A DNA stretch of 64,000 nt. It comes from Planctopirus ephydatiae (GTDB taxonomy: Bacteria > Planctomycetota > Planctomycetia > Planctomycetales > Planctomycetaceae). The DNA lies in NCBI RefSeq assembly GCF_007752345.1, contig NZ_CP036299.1, positions 4,188,001 through 4,252,000 of the forward strand. The letters are read 5' to 3'. The position numbers and the translations under genes are program-made. A model generated the notes under the pieces. It saw only the letters and a program-made list of their open reading frames with translations. It did not search any database and was not told the origin of the DNA. Of the stretch, positions 19,830 to 30,822 are shown piece by piece. How positions within the stretch are numbered: position 1 is the stretch's first letter; every line of letters starts with the position of its first letter.

Positions 19830-21164
19830 TTACGATTTATTGCCGGCCGCCTCCTCGACAGATGCTTCACTGGTCGATTCCGCAGCGGGTGGCACTTTGC
19901 TTTCTACAGGGGGACTCGAGGCGCGTGCCTCTTCCGCCCGACGCTGCTCCCGCTCTTGAGATTGCCGCTCGGCCTTCTCGGTCGCACGACGAAGATCCTG
20001 CTCCTTTTCAATCCGCTCGCTTTCGCGTTCGGCGTATTCGACAATCACGTCGGCCTGCTCTTGAGTTAATGAGCCCATCTCCATCAGCTCGTCGGGCTCG
20101 ATAACAGACAGGTCTTCAAAACTCAGAAATCCTTGCGATACCAGCCCTTCCGCCAGTTCCTCGGAAACTCCCGGGATCTGCGAATAGGCCACGACCGCCT
20201 GGTCAAGCTGCTGATCCAGCTCTTCACGAGTCATCACGTCGATATCCCAGCCCACCAGCTTAGAAGCCAGACGCACATTCTGGCCCCGTTTGCCAATCGC
20301 CAGAGAAAGCTGATCATCCCGCACAAGTACCAGCACCCGGCCCAGCATCGGGCAAAGAATGACATCTTCCACTTCCGAGGGCTGCATCGCATTCGGGACG
20401 AGCACCTGGAGGGAATCATTCCAGCGAACAACTTCAATTCGCTCTCCACCCAGCTCTTCGCCCACATTGCGAATACGGGCACCACGCACACCCACGCAGG
20501 CACCGACCGGGTCGATATTGCTGTCGGCACAGGAGACAGCCACTTTTGTTCGGTACCCAGCTTCCCGAGCCAATGACCGGATCTCGATAATCCTCTCGTT
20601 GACTTCAGGAATTTCCAGTTCAAGCAGGCGGCGGACAAAATCGGGATGAGCTCGAGACAGCACCACTCGAACGCGAGGGCCCATCTTTTTTACTTCCAGC
20701 ACCACGGCACGAATTCGCTCATTCGGACGATGCGATTCACCCGGGATCATTTCACTGCGAGGTAGAATCGCTTCCGCCTTGCCAATGTTGACCGTAATGG
20801 CACTTCCCTCATTGCGAGTCACTGTCCCGGAGACAATCTGCCCTCGCAACTGGGCATATTCATCAAACAACGTATCACGTTCAGCTTCACGAATCTTCTG
20901 AATCATGACCTGCTTGGCAGTCTGAGCCGAGATGCGGCCAAGAATGTCACCCAGTTCATCGCGGTCAATTTCGCGACCATTGGTTTTCACCATCGGCTGA
21001 CCGCTGGTGCGATCAATATGAACCTCGATGACTTCTTCTTCACCAAAGTGCTTCCGCGCAGCCGAAAGAATGGCCTGCTCCACCCCTTCGAAGACAATCT
21101 CCTTGTCGATGCTCTTATCGCGATGGATCGAATCCACGATCCGCAGCACTTCATTGCCGTTCAT
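19830..21164 (-). CDS. nusA: Transcription termination/antitermination factor NusA
   Basis: A 444-residue NusA, which binds RNA polymerase and RNA during pausing, termination and antitermination. In order: N-terminal RNAP-binding domain (ending near [18 protein letters not shown]), S1 domain ([20 protein letters not shown]), two KH domains ([20 protein letters not shown] and [20 protein letters not shown]), then a helix-hairpin-helix-like segment and a charged Arg/Glu-rich tail. It heads a nusA-infB-rbfA block; rimP, often upstream of nusA, is not seen here. The nusA-infB gap of about 220 bases leaves room for a separate promoter. Confidence 0.96.
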   Translation of the reverse strand: MNGNEVLRIVDSIHRDKSIDKEIVFEGVEQAILSAARKHFGEEEVIEVHIDRTSGQPMVKTNGREIDRDELGDILGRISAQTAKQVMIQKIREAERDTLFDEYAQLRGQIVSGTVTRNEGSAITVNIGKAEAILPRSEMIPGESHRPNERIRAVVLEVKKMGPRVRVVLSRAHPDFVRRLLELEIPEVNERIIEIRSLAREAGYRTKVAVSCADSNIDPVGACVGVRGARIRNVGEELGGERIEVVRWNDSLQVLVPNAMQPSEVEDVILCPMLGRVLVLVRDDQLSLAIGKRGQNVRLASKLVGWDIDVMTREELDQQLDQAVVAYSQIPGVSEELAEGLVSQGFLSFEDLSVIEPDELMEMGSLTQEQADVIVEYAERESERIEKEQDLRRATEKAERQSQEREQRRAEEARASSPPVESKVPPAAESTSEASVEEAAGNKS

Positions 21165-21489
21165 GACAACCCTCTTGATGAACTCGTTGACAAACAGCAG
21201 TTTGGATCACAGAACCAAAAGCTCGACATCACGAAGATGACAAACCGCCAAATCTGACGAATCACTCGCGAACTGCTCAGCAAAACCCGGCAATCGACGT
21301 GAAATTGTCGACAACCTGATGTCGCTATTTCTGCAAGCTCAGCCATCCGGCTTCACCAGTTGCCTCGATAGCACCTGAAGACGAACCCGATGGCTTTACC
21401 AGCCGAAGCCGTTCGCTCACCCCACTGAATGCAACGCCTTATTCATGCCCCGGAAACAAAGTCGCTTCCGGGATCCAAGTCCCTAAAAC
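21165..21489. other. Region upstream of nusA
   Basis: About 325 bases with no convincing gene. rimP, which often precedes nusA, is absent. The nusA promoter is expected here, but I cannot point to a reliable -35/-10 pair. Confidence 0.4.
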
Positions 21490-21513
21490 AAAAAAAGCAG
21501 GGAATGCCCTACT
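21490..21513 (-). terminator. Rho-independent terminator of the small gene
   Basis: On the minus strand: AGTAGGG, loop CATT, CCCTGCT, then a run of seven T. The stop codon TAG of the small upstream frame lies inside the 5' arm of the stem. Confidence 0.75.
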
Positions 21514-21745
21514 TTTCTGCGGCAGCACCCGCTGCATTGGGTTCAATAATCGCGTGCCGCTCTTTCCGCAGCCCGCGCGTGGCGTGAGCTAAAAGAAAGA
21601 GACTGGCAGCACGGCGAACGCCAGCGATGGAAAGCCGAAACTCACCATCGTTGTACACCAACACCAGCCATGATCGCCTCCGCAGAATGTCAGCAGGCCT
21701 CCCACACAATGTTACCACTGCACGAAAGAACAGCCTGATAAACAC
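21509..21745 (-). CDS. Small hypothetical protein (GTG start)
   Basis: A 78-residue basic protein I do not recognise. The N-terminal half is Arg- and hydrophobic-rich (FIRLFFRAVVTLCGRPADIL, then RRRSWLVLVYNDGEFRLSI) and there is a later hydrophobic patch (AASLFLLAHATRG). Support for its being real: AAGGA sits six bases before the GTG, and a clear intrinsic terminator overlaps its stop codon. No homologous family comes to mind. The alternative is that the transcript is a small RNA and the frame is incidental. Confidence 0.5.
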   Translation of the reverse strand: MFIRLFFRAVVTLCGRPADILRRRSWLVLVYNDGEFRLSIAGVRRAASLFLLAHATRGLRKERHAIIEPNAAGAAAEK

Positions 21746-22189
21746 AGAACATCCTTACTATTGCCAAAGTACAAGTGCCGACAGAGAGTGTCAAGCCGCA
21801 GCAACTGTGGGCAACAAATGATTTAACTGTTCAGAGCCACGCCACGACCTGACATACCTCAACCGGCTCTTCCATGAACCAGAACTTGTGAAGTTTGAAT
21901 TCGAGGAGAATAAAAATCGATTCTCCACAGCGCGTGACTGACTCACCACGAGAAACGCGGAATAAACCAATCTGGGAGAAATGGAAACTCTGCAAAAAGA
22001 TTAACGCCCCGCTCTCTGCCTCCAATTTCTATATTGCCTGAAAATACTGAACATACAGGGGCCGATTTACCCGTTCCTGCTATTGTCTCCCATTGACGGA
22101 TTTCGTCATAAATGGCAACGATCAAAAGTGTTTGAGCAAAGCCGCCTGACGGGCCGCATCCAGAACCTTCCGCAGGAGCCGATAAATCC
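21746..22189. other. Divergent intergenic region
   Basis: About 440 bases between the small minus-strand gene and the plus-strand TPR gene. It should carry both promoters. A minus-strand frame crossing it and the start of the TPR gene looks like an antisense shadow. No RNA gene is recognised. Confidence 0.4.
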
Positions 22190-23830
22190 ATGACCAATAC
22201 GCATAAACAGTTGAGCCAATTGTCTTCCATCCACTCGAGCCCCCATTCGATTACCGTTGCACAGTTGGCAAGCAGTTGGCTGGCCGGTTGGTCTCCCCGG
22301 GTTGTCGTACTGGCATTCGCCTGCCTGGCTGATGCCGGCGTGACAGATGCCTTACTGGGAATTGAAAACCCAAACTCCCGTTCGATAGCACAAGCCCAAT
22401 TGTTTCGCCCATCGACAAGGCCACCGGGTTCTTCGACAAATCCACCCACTCCTCCCGGAGCACCGGGTGCGAACATGATGACGGCTCCAGCAGATCCGAT
22501 GCAGGCTGAAACCGAGGCGGCGTATCAGCGCGGCGATTTCCCCAAGGCTCTCCAACTGGCAGAAGCCATGCTCGCCCGCAATCCTAACAACGATATTGCG
22601 ATTTACCTGAGAGGTTCTGCCCGTGTGGAACTCGGCATCCAGCAGCAGGATCTCGAACTCATTCGCAGTGGCATCGAAGACGCCCGCTCGGCACTCAAAG
22701 TCGGCGGCACAGATAAGATCAATTATTACCTCCCTTATCTCTACGGCATGACAGCATTAGCAGGCTTGGAAGAAAAACGGGAGCACGCCGAAGTCGTTAT
22801 CAAGTTTGCCGACAGTATTCTCGCCCGGCCCAATTTACGTCCCGAAGAGCGAGCGAACCTGCAGTATCAGAAAGCCGGCGCTCAGGTTTACCTCAAGAAC
22901 ACCGAACAGGCGATTGCTTCTTATCTGGCAGCTATTCAATCGAGCCCACAACATCTGGGCGCACATGTCGCTCTGGCCAGTGCTTATGCAACGGCTGGAA
23001 AAATTGCAGAGGCAGAAGCCGCCTTCTCGAATACAACACGCGTCTTTCCTAATAACCCGCTCGTATTTAACAATCGCGGCATGTACTACCAGCAGCAGCG
23101 AAAGCCTAAAGAGGCCATTGCCGATTTCTCACGAGCAATCCAACTCGACCCTCGATTTTATGTGGCCTATACCAACCGTGGTTTTACCTATCTGAACGAT
23201 GGGGAAAACCCGGCAGCAGCCATCGCTGATTTCACAGAATCGCTCAGACTCAACCCGCAGCAGCCCGGGATCTATAGCTTGCGAGGGGCCGCGAAATTGC
23301 AGCAGGGCAAACTCAACGAAGCACTGGCTGACTATAACGAGACGTTGCGACTGGATCCTAAAAATCCGATTGCAATGGCTGATATCGGCTTTACGAAATT
23401 CTTCAGTAAGGATTACCCAGCTGCACTGGCCTCGTTTAATAATGCCGTACTGGAAGATCCTAACCTTCGCTATCTGAATCCCTGGCGATACCTTTCCATG
23501 GCCTACGCAGGACAGGAGGGTGCTGCAGCAGCCACGTTCTCGGACAGTCTCAGCAAACCTGTCGACAAGCGGGACTGGATGGATCAACTGGTGCTCTTCC
23601 TGGCAGGCAAGATCAGCGAGCAGGAACTCTTCAATGCGGCTGAACCGAACGACCTGAACCTGAGAAATGCCCAGTTCTGCGAGGCCTATTACTTTATTGG
23701 CCAGCAGCGATTGCGAGCAGGTAATACAGCAGGTGCTAACCAGTTCTTTGAGCAGGCCCTGGCGACCAAGGCCAGATATCTTTCAGCCTATCGAGGGGCT
23801 GGCTTCGCTCTGGGCAAGTTCGCTCAGTAG
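22190..23830 (+). CDS. Exported TPR-repeat protein
   Basis: A 546-residue protein with a hydrophobic segment (SPRVVVLAFACLADAGVTDAL) after a polar N-terminus, consistent with export or anchoring, then a Pro-rich linker (PPGSSTNPPTPPGAPG). TPR units run from about residue 105 to the end; the clearest include AIADFSRAIQLDPRFYVAYT, AIADFTESLRLNPQQPGIYS and ALADYNETLRLDPKNPIAMA. No catalytic motif is visible, so a scaffolding role is inferred. AGGAG lies 11 bases before the ATG. A strong terminator follows at 23852-23890. Confidence 0.85.
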   Translation: MTNTHKQLSQLSSIHSSPHSITVAQLASSWLAGWSPRVVVLAFACLADAGVTDALLGIENPNSRSIAQAQLFRPSTRPPGSSTNPPTPPGAPGANMMTAPADPMQAETEAAYQRGDFPKALQLAEAMLARNPNNDIAIYLRGSARVELGIQQQDLELIRSGIEDARSALKVGGTDKINYYLPYLYGMTALAGLEEKREHAEVVIKFADSILARPNLRPEERANLQYQKAGAQVYLKNTEQAIASYLAAIQSSPQHLGAHVALASAYATAGKIAEAEAAFSNTTRVFPNNPLVFNNRGMYYQQQRKPKEAIADFSRAIQLDPRFYVAYTNRGFTYLNDGENPAAAIADFTESLRLNPQQPGIYSLRGAAKLQQGKLNEALADYNETLRLDPKNPIAMADIGFTKFFSKDYPAALASFNNAVLEDPNLRYLNPWRYLSMAYAGQEGAAAATFSDSLSKPVDKRDWMDQLVLFLAGKISEQELFNAAEPNDLNLRNAQFCEAYYFIGQQRLRAGNTAGANQFFEQALATKARYLSAYRGAGFALGKFAQ

Positions 23831-23851
23831 TGATCTTAATCTTCTTGAATA

Positions 23852-23890
23852 ACAAAGCATCGCATGGAAAGACTCCATGCGATGCTTTGT
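23852..23890 (+). terminator. Strong intrinsic terminator
   Basis: A perfect 17-bp stem starting ACAAAGCATCGCATGGA, with a 5-base loop and followed by TTTCG. It lies 21 bases after the TPR gene stop codon. Confidence 0.85.
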
Positions 23891-23937
23891 TTTCGAGGAA
23901 CGAAAAGTACGGCAGCTCTAGGGGTCCATGATTAATC

Positions 23938-23980
23938 AGCGTCTGGTGTATGCCATGCTTGCGGCTTGGAGCAAGCATGC
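23938..23980 (+). repeat. Palindromic interspersed repeat, family B copy 1
   Basis: Starts AGCGTCTGG and contains TGCCATGCTTGCGGC and GAGCAAGCATG. The arms CATGCTTGC (23954-23962) and GCAAGCATG (23971-23979) form a perfect 9-bp stem. The same unit recurs at 44656, 44811 and, inverted, 44898. It lies in the gap between two convergent genes. Confidence 0.7.
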
Positions 23981-24132
23981 TGTATGAACACTCTCCACGC
24001 ACCAATATTTTCTGGGATAATCAAGAGCACCAAATCACACAGAAGTCACGTTTGATCAAGTTACACCATGTTGCAGGGTCACTTGATGCTGGTGATTATC
24101 TTCAGACATAGGATTGAAGATCGATTTCGAAG

Positions 24133-25440
24133 CTATTCCACTTCGATAATCACCGCTGCTGCCTGACCTTTGCGAGTCACGTTCATTGATACAAAAGTCT
24201 TCAGCGCAGGACTCACGCCAGGGTCTGTCACAATCGAAACATCGCAGGCAGGATCTGGAGTCTCGTAGTTCAAAGTACGCGGGATAAATCCTGCTTTCAC
24301 ACCAGCTAACGAGGTCATCAATTCCACCAGTCCTGAGCCTGCCGAAGAGTTGCCGACATAACTCTTGGGAGCGGTGACAGGCACACGGTAGCTGCCAAAA
24401 ACTTCGTTAATCGCGCGGGCTTCCGCAGCATCAGCTTCGGGCAGACCAGCGGCATGAGCGTTGTAATGACCAATGTCTGTCGGTTCCATTTCTGCACTTC
24501 TCAAGGCGGCCTTGAGAGCCCCCTTCACCGCATCCTGATAGCGAGGTTGTCCATCAGGATTCACGCATGTGGCAGCACCCGTCGACAGGACTCGCCCGTA
24601 GATCGTGGCGCCGCGCGCTTCCGCATGTGCTCTGGTTTCCAGAATCAATGTTCCGGCCCCTTCCCCAACCACAAAACCACTCCGATCCTTTTCAAATGGT
24701 CGCGATCTTCTGGCTGGTTCAGCCGGTGAGGAGGCTAACAATGTTTTGACCAGTGCCAGGTGCAGAGTACGCACTGGATGTGAATACGAACCTGTGGCAC
24801 CTGTGATCATGATATCTGCAGCACCACGCTGAAGAATGCGGACGGCCTCACCGATCACCACATTTCCCGACGCTTCATCGAGAGTCAGCGAGTTACTTGG
24901 GCCGCGAGCATCGGAAGCAATACTGATATGACAGGCTGGCATGTTCGGCAGATAGCGGAGCAGCCATAATGGCTCCATTTTGCTGTAGCCCGCTTCTCCC
25001 CAGCCTTTGAAACTCGCATCACCAGTGATTTCACTCATCGCGACGGCAGGGCCACCCAGCACAGCCGGTTCGCTGAGCATCAGGTTCGCACCGAACTCCA
25101 CACCCATCCGCGTATGATCGATAGATTCCATATTGAGCTTGGAATCTTCCAGAGCCATCAGAGCACTGGCCACGCCAAGCTGAATATCCCGGCACATCAG
25201 CTTGATGCTTCGCCGGACTTCTTTCAGATAGATTTTTTTTGCAGTTTCTTCGTTGAAATCACCGATCTCAGCGGTCACTGCATCGGGGCTGGCGAATCCC
25301 GGGAAGAACTTCGACTTCGATATTCCGGTGGCCCCGGCACGCAAATTTTCTGTTAATGCCGACAGACCAATTCCGACGGGACTGACAATTCCCACGCCAG
25401 TAATGACAATATCTTGTGCGCTCTTGCTCTTTAAGGACAT
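24133..25440 (-). CDS. Ketosynthase-like protein lacking catalytic Cys (chain-length-factor-like)
   Basis: A 435-residue member of the FabF/KAS II family. The fold is clear (IVITGVGIVSPVGIG at the start, RPFEKDRSGFVVGEGAGTLI in the middle). Where FabF has the nucleophilic Cys (GPxxxxxTACASGN), this protein reads GPSNSLTLDEASGN, placing Glu189 at the Cys position. His329 in YNAHAAG is kept, but the second His (KSxxGHLLGA) is replaced by Asn364 in PKSYVGNSSAGS. It therefore probably cannot condense acyl chains, and resembles KS-beta/chain-length factor subunits of type II polyketide synthases, which pair with an active KS. The normal FabF is two genes upstream. The ATG at 25440 is chosen over an upstream TTG. 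Confidence 0.85.
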   Translation of the reverse strand: MSLKSKSAQDIVITGVGIVSPVGIGLSALTENLRAGATGISKSKFFPGFASPDAVTAEIGDFNEETAKKIYLKEVRRSIKLMCRDIQLGVASALMALEDSKLNMESIDHTRMGVEFGANLMLSEPAVLGGPAVAMSEITGDASFKGWGEAGYSKMEPLWLLRYLPNMPACHISIASDARGPSNSLTLDEASGNVVIGEAVRILQRGAADIMITGATGSYSHPVRTLHLALVKTLLASSPAEPARRSRPFEKDRSGFVVGEGAGTLILETRAHAEARGATIYGRVLSTGAATCVNPDGQPRYQDAVKGALKAALRSAEMEPTDIGHYNAHAAGLPEADAAEARAINEVFGSYRVPVTAPKSYVGNSSAGSGLVELMTSLAGVKAGFIPRTLNYETPDPACDVSIVTDPGVSPALKTFVSMNVTRKGQAAAVIIEVE

Positions 25441-25647
25441 GGCGTGCGTCTTATCTCCAACTGTCAATGCCTGGGCCAAGAGCTGCTACTAAACTCAAAT
25501 CACCAGACGAATATCAAACGCCAGATATGTGAAAACTCAACAGTTCTCGCCTGCTTGTTCGCGTTACAAGCCAGAAAAGAGAGTCGATTCTCATTGATTT
25601 TGCAACCCTATCCGGCGCAGCGGGCTGTCTCCACTGATTCTAAGGGA

Positions 25648-26199
25648 TTATCGCCACAAATTATAGCGCTGCATGGCCTGAATCACTCGATCGGAGACAC
25701 CCCGGTTCCGCAGTTCGATAATTCCTGCCGGTGAAAGTTGAAAATGGCCCCTTCGATCGGCCAGCGTACTGATGATCAAGTCATCAGTGATACCGGCATG
25801 AATCATATGCAGTACATCATGTTCCGTCATGGCACGGCCATGCACATGCACAAATGCTGCCTCCTGTGCCGATGCTTCCAGACTGACGGCCCGGCTGACA
25901 GTCACATCGTCCGCATGACCAACTGAAGCACCCAATGCGGTACCAATCACAGTACCGGCCACAAGTCCGGTTTTAGGGTTACCAGTGGCGGCACCGACTA
26001 ATGTCCCGGCGACTGCGCCAAATGTGCCCCCAGCGAGTGCACCATGACGAGTTCCATTCATGTGCGTGCAACCGGACTGAGAGATCGCCGCAGCACATAA
26101 CAAGAAGCAGCATAACCACTTGCAACACGCATTCCGCGATTCACTCCGCGAGTCGTTGCAGCAACTGGCCAAAGCCCCAGTCTTTACTGGAAAGTTCAT
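25648..26199 (-). CDS. Glycine-zipper lipoprotein
   Basis: A 183-residue protein with a signal peptide ending in a lipobox (LCAAAISQSGC), so it is probably an outer-membrane or periplasmic lipoprotein. A glycine-zipper stretch (GALAGGTFGAVAGTLVGAAT, then GLVAGTVIGTALGASVG) suggests membrane association or oligomerisation. The C-terminal part (VHGRAMTEHDVLHMIHAGIT ... GVSDRVIQAMQR) has a short repeated helical motif seen in other planctomycete lipoproteins, function unknown. It sits between fabF and the ketosynthase-like gene on the same strand. The ATG at 26199 is preferred over an upstream TTG. Confidence 0.75.
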   Translation of the reverse strand: MNFPVKTGALASCCNDSRSESRNACCKWLCCFLLCAAAISQSGCTHMNGTRHGALAGGTFGAVAGTLVGAATGNPKTGLVAGTVIGTALGASVGHADDVTVSRAVSLEASAQEAAFVHVHGRAMTEHDVLHMIHAGITDDLIISTLADRRGHFQLSPAGIIELRNRGVSDRVIQAMQRYNLWR

Positions 26200-26334
26200 C
26201 CCTGAACCTTTCGTGCTCCCCTGCAAGGCATGACAAATCGATCGCTTTATCGAGTACGAATTACGACTGTACGATCGCTGTCAGCACAGCTCTCTCGAGT
26301 TCGAGTGGCAATCGATAAAGCAAGCCCGCAGGTA

Positions 26335-27573
<1,239 letters not shown>

Positions 27574-27576
27574 CCG

Positions 27577-27816
27577 TCATTGCTTTTCTGAAATGTACTT
27601 AACTGCATCACCAACTGTTTTGATTTTTTCGTAATCTTCGTCAGGAATCTGAATACCAAATTCGTCTTCAAATTCCATAACGAGCTCTACGACGTCCAAA
27701 GAGTCGGCCTTCAGGTCGTCGATAAACGAACTCTCCAGCTTCACGTCTTCCTTGGCGATGCTGAGTTGCTCGCTGACAATTGCGATGACTTTATCTTCTA
27801 CCGACGACGACGACAC
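27577..27816 (-). CDS. acpP: Acyl carrier protein
   Basis: A 79-residue ACP, the carrier of growing acyl chains in the cytoplasm. The 4'-phosphopantetheine attachment site is Ser39 in [20 protein letters not shown]. It is acidic and of standard length. It starts with GTG, preceded by GAGGAGAT seven bases upstream. It is followed almost immediately by fabF. Confidence 0.97.
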   Translation of the reverse strand: MSSSSVEDKVIAIVSEQLSIAKEDVKLESSFIDDLKADSLDVVELVMEFEDEFGIQIPDEDYEKIKTVGDAVKYISEKQ

Positions 27817-28030
27817 GCCTATCTCCTCAAGCCGCTTGATTCGTAGATCGCCTTTAGGCTCCCATCACGTTGTGAAGAAGACTTCACCCGCTTGGAGGCG
27901 TGATACTAACGGCTTTTCTACATCGTGTAAACCACAACAATCACCCGTTTTGTCAGATTCGTATTCGGAATCTGCACGCCTCGCCCGGGCAAAGTCGACT
28001 CCACCTCACAAAAGGCACAATGTTCACAAT

Positions 28031-28945
28031 TCAGGATACACTATCGTTCACAGTTTCGCAGTTCGCTTTGCGATCAATTCGCTTCAACAGACCCTTCAAA
28101 ACTTTGCCTGGGCCAATTTCATAAAATGTTTCAACACCTTCCGCCAGTAACTCTCTGACTGAGGACTCCCACTGCACAGGTTCAGTGACCTGCTTGATCA
28201 ACAAAGATTTCAGTTCTTCCGGCTCAAAATGGGCTGTTGCATCCACATTCGAGATCACGGGAAGTCGCGGCGATTTCAAATTCACGGCCCCAATCGCCTG
28301 AGCCAAGTCTTCACAGGCCGAGGCCATCAGTGGTGTATGGAACGCACCGGCAACAGCCAGTGGAATCGGCCGGCCTCCAGCCGCTTCAATTCTCTCTGCC
28401 GCCTTGGCACAAGCCGCTTTTTCCCCCGAAAGAACGGTATTGCCCGGACACAGATAATTAGCAATCCAGATCTTCCCGGCGTCCTGAGATTCAACCACGA
28501 CCTGCTCGACCTGGGCTGGCTCCAGAAGTAGCGCACTGACCATTCCCGAAGGTGTCGCATCGGCTGCCGCCTGCATCGCGCGACCACGCACAGCGACAAC
28601 TTTCAAGCCTTCTTCAAATGTCATGGCTCCAGCGAAAACCAGAGCGGTATATTCACCCAGACTCAGGCCGGCACTGGCCACACACGATTCCACTAAGGCG
28701 GGTTGCTCAATTTTCAGCGATTCCAATGCCGCCAGACTTGCGACAAACAGCGCCGGCTGGCTGATCACCGTACTATCGAGTTGTTCTTGTGGCCCTTTCT
28801 CGCAGATCTCCAGGAGATCGAAGCCAAGTACTTCTCGGGCCTGGTCAAACAAAGCTCGCGCAGCGGGATACTTCGCACTCAGGCCGACACCCATCCCCAG
28901 ATGTTGAGCCCCCTGTCCTGGAAAAAGAAACGCGACCTTAGCCAA
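28031..28945 (-). CDS. fabD: Malonyl-CoA:ACP transacylase
   Basis: A 304-residue FabD, which loads malonyl groups onto ACP. It opens AKVAFLFPGQGAQHLGMG. The nucleophile is Ser95 in SAGLSLGEYTAL; the usual GHSxGE motif reads GLSLGE, with Leu instead of His. The catalytic His is present in AVAGAFHTPLMASA. The start codon is TTG. It lies between plsX (275 bases upstream) and acpP (214 bases downstream). fabG, usually between fabD and acpP, is missing here. Confidence 0.94.
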   Translation of the reverse strand: MAKVAFLFPGQGAQHLGMGVGLSAKYPAARALFDQAREVLGFDLLEICEKGPQEQLDSTVISQPALFVASLAALESLKIEQPALVESCVASAGLSLGEYTALVFAGAMTFEEGLKVVAVRGRAMQAAADATPSGMVSALLLEPAQVEQVVVESQDAGKIWIANYLCPGNTVLSGEKAACAKAAERIEAAGGRPIPLAVAGAFHTPLMASACEDLAQAIGAVNLKSPRLPVISNVDATAHFEPEELKSLLIKQVTEPVQWESSVRELLAEGVETFYEIGPGKVLKGLLKRIDRKANCETVNDSVS

Positions 28946-29220
28946 CGGTGGACCTGCCTTCTATCGAATTCCATGATCTCTGGAATGGAAAAACCTCTGA
29001 ATGTCGACAGATTCTCAACTTCTCGCGAGCTTCGCAAGTTACAGGACGATTTCCCAAGATCGTGTGGAACGTCAACATTATTGGACAGGTCGAAAAGGAC
29101 TGGATCCTCTGCTCAAAACCGAGAGCGAGACACACAGAGAGGCTGCAAACGAAGCACGCACTATTCTGTGAGAAAAATCTGTCTCAGCAAGATCTGCCTC
29201 AGTGACCTGGCAGGTCAAAC

Positions 29221-30243
29221 TCAGGCAGAACCGACCAGTTGGAGATCGACTTCCAGTTCGCTGCAAATCTGGCTGTTGATGCCGCGATTCTGCAACTCAT
29301 CGGCCAGCTTGAGGGCATTAAAGATCGAATGCCCATTGCTGGAACCATGGCAGATGATGCAATTGCCATCCACACCCAACAGCGGTGCACCACCCGATTC
29401 GTGATAAACGTATTTGCGCTCGAGAGCTTTCAGAGCTTCAATGGCCTTGTTTCGCTCGACATCCAGAGCCGAAACCACGGCTTTCCCCACTGTCTTGAAG
29501 AGCATATCCACAATGCCTTCACTCGACTTGAGGATCACATTGCCCACAAAACCTTCGCAAATGACGACGTCAGTGCGACCTTCGTACAGATCGCGCCCTT
29601 CGACATTCCCGACGTAATTGTAGCTCTGAATGGCCTTGCTTTTCGCATACAGTTCCTGGGCTTCACGCACCAGATCATTCCCTTTGCCATCTTCGCTGCC
29701 GATGTTCATCAGCCCGATGGAAGGTTTTTCCACACCCAGCAGATTGCGAGCGTAAACAGCACCCATCACACCGTATTGAAGAAGGTGCTCGGGACGGGCT
29801 GCAGGATTGGCCCCCACATCCATCAGCACACATCGACCTCGCATCGTGGGCAAAACCACGGCAATTCCAGGTCGCCGCACATTTCTCAAAAACAGCCGAG
29901 TTCGCAACCCGGCGGCAACCACTGCTCCCGTATGCCCGGCACTGACCACGGCATCAACAGCTTTCGACGCCATCAATTGCCAGCAGACTGCGAGAGAGCA
30001 ATTGGGCTTCTTTCTCAGTGCATCGGTCGGCTTTTCGTCCATGCCGACATAGCCATCAGCCGCCTGAACTGTCAGACGGCGACCAAACTCAGGATGCGAT
30101 GCGATCTCTTGACTCAACAGGGGTGCGTCCCCAACCAGCACAATTTCAATGCCGGGAAGAGCCTCAACAGCTTTAACCGCCCCTTCGAGGTTGGGCCCGG
30201 GAAACACGTCCCCGCCCATCGCGTCCAATGCGACTCTCGCCAC
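29221..30243 (-). CDS. plsX: Phosphate acyltransferase PlsX
   Basis: A 340-residue PlsX, which converts acyl-ACP to acyl-phosphate at the membrane as the first step of phospholipid synthesis. Family signatures are the start ARVALDAMGGDVFPG, the GHTGAVVAAGLR block and the C-terminal ESGGAPLLGVDGNCIICHGS. The start is GTG with AAGGAT eight bases upstream. It follows rpmF by 62 bases, the standard rpmF-plsX pair. Confidence 0.96.
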   Translation of the reverse strand: MARVALDAMGGDVFPGPNLEGAVKAVEALPGIEIVLVGDAPLLSQEIASHPEFGRRLTVQAADGYVGMDEKPTDALRKKPNCSLAVCWQLMASKAVDAVVSAGHTGAVVAAGLRTRLFLRNVRRPGIAVVLPTMRGRCVLMDVGANPAARPEHLLQYGVMGAVYARNLLGVEKPSIGLMNIGSEDGKGNDLVREAQELYAKSKAIQSYNYVGNVEGRDLYEGRTDVVICEGFVGNVILKSSEGIVDMLFKTVGKAVVSALDVERNKAIEALKALERKYVYHESGGAPLLGVDGNCIICHGSSNGHSIFNALKLADELQNRGINSQICSELEVDLQLVGSA

Positions 30244-30305
30244 AGGTTGATCCTTACTGGATGTTTCCAGACTGGTTCATGAACGACCAGCGAGACTCAA
30301 GTCGA

Positions 30306-30494
30306 TTAGTCCGCATCCTTCTCGTCAGCAACGAGAGTACGCCCTTGGTAATAGCCGCAAGTTGGGCACACAACGTGAGTTGGCACCGGTGTCGAACACT
30401 GTGGGCAGCTCGCCAGTTGCAGCGGAGTCAGAAAATCGTGGCTGCGGCGGCGGCGGGAACGCCCTTTTGACTGCCGCCTTTTGGGAACTGCCAT
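30306..30494 (-). CDS. rpmF: Ribosomal protein bL32
   Basis: A 62-residue large-subunit protein starting AVPKRRQSKGRSRRRRSH. It keeps the four-Cys zinc ribbon (CPQC and CPTC), so it is the zinc-binding form. It heads the rpmF-plsX-fabD-acpP-fabF run, linking ribosome and lipid synthesis genes as in many bacteria. The YceD/DUF177 gene often found upstream is not here. Confidence 0.96.
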   Translation of the reverse strand: MAVPKRRQSKGRSRRRRSHDFLTPLQLASCPQCSTPVPTHVVCPTCGYYQGRTLVADEKDAD

Positions 30495-30822
30495 GGCTCA
30501 CTTCCGATCGACGTAAACATTTACAGAACATTGATTTAACAAGTACAAATCGATTCAGCACAGGCTCATTAACTGCCACGATGCTGGCATCGATCTGGTT
30601 TTCTCGAATCAGAATGGTATTCCTTTCTGGAAACAACTGTCAAGCAACGGCCAGTTTCCAGTACGAAACAGACTTCCTTGTGGTCTGCAAAACCTTAGGA
30701 TCACCACTTTCTTCGCGTTGTCCAACCTCATTTTGTCGTCTGCGCATTCGACATTCACTTCTCAGATACGCTTAAATTCAAGACGAATTTAATCCCCATC
30801 GCTCAGAGCAAGGCTTCGCAAG
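30495..30822. other. Divergent intergenic region between rpmF and the oxoprolinase gene
   Basis: About 330 bases that must carry promoters in both directions. The sequence is relatively AT-rich near 30530-30600. No gene, hairpin or RNA signature is recognised. Confidence 0.4.

Noticed and set aside
21943-22476. Minus-strand open frame of 177 codons
   Set aside because: It overlaps the start of the plus-strand TPR gene, which has a good ribosome binding site; the protein is Gly/Trp/Cys-rich without domain character.
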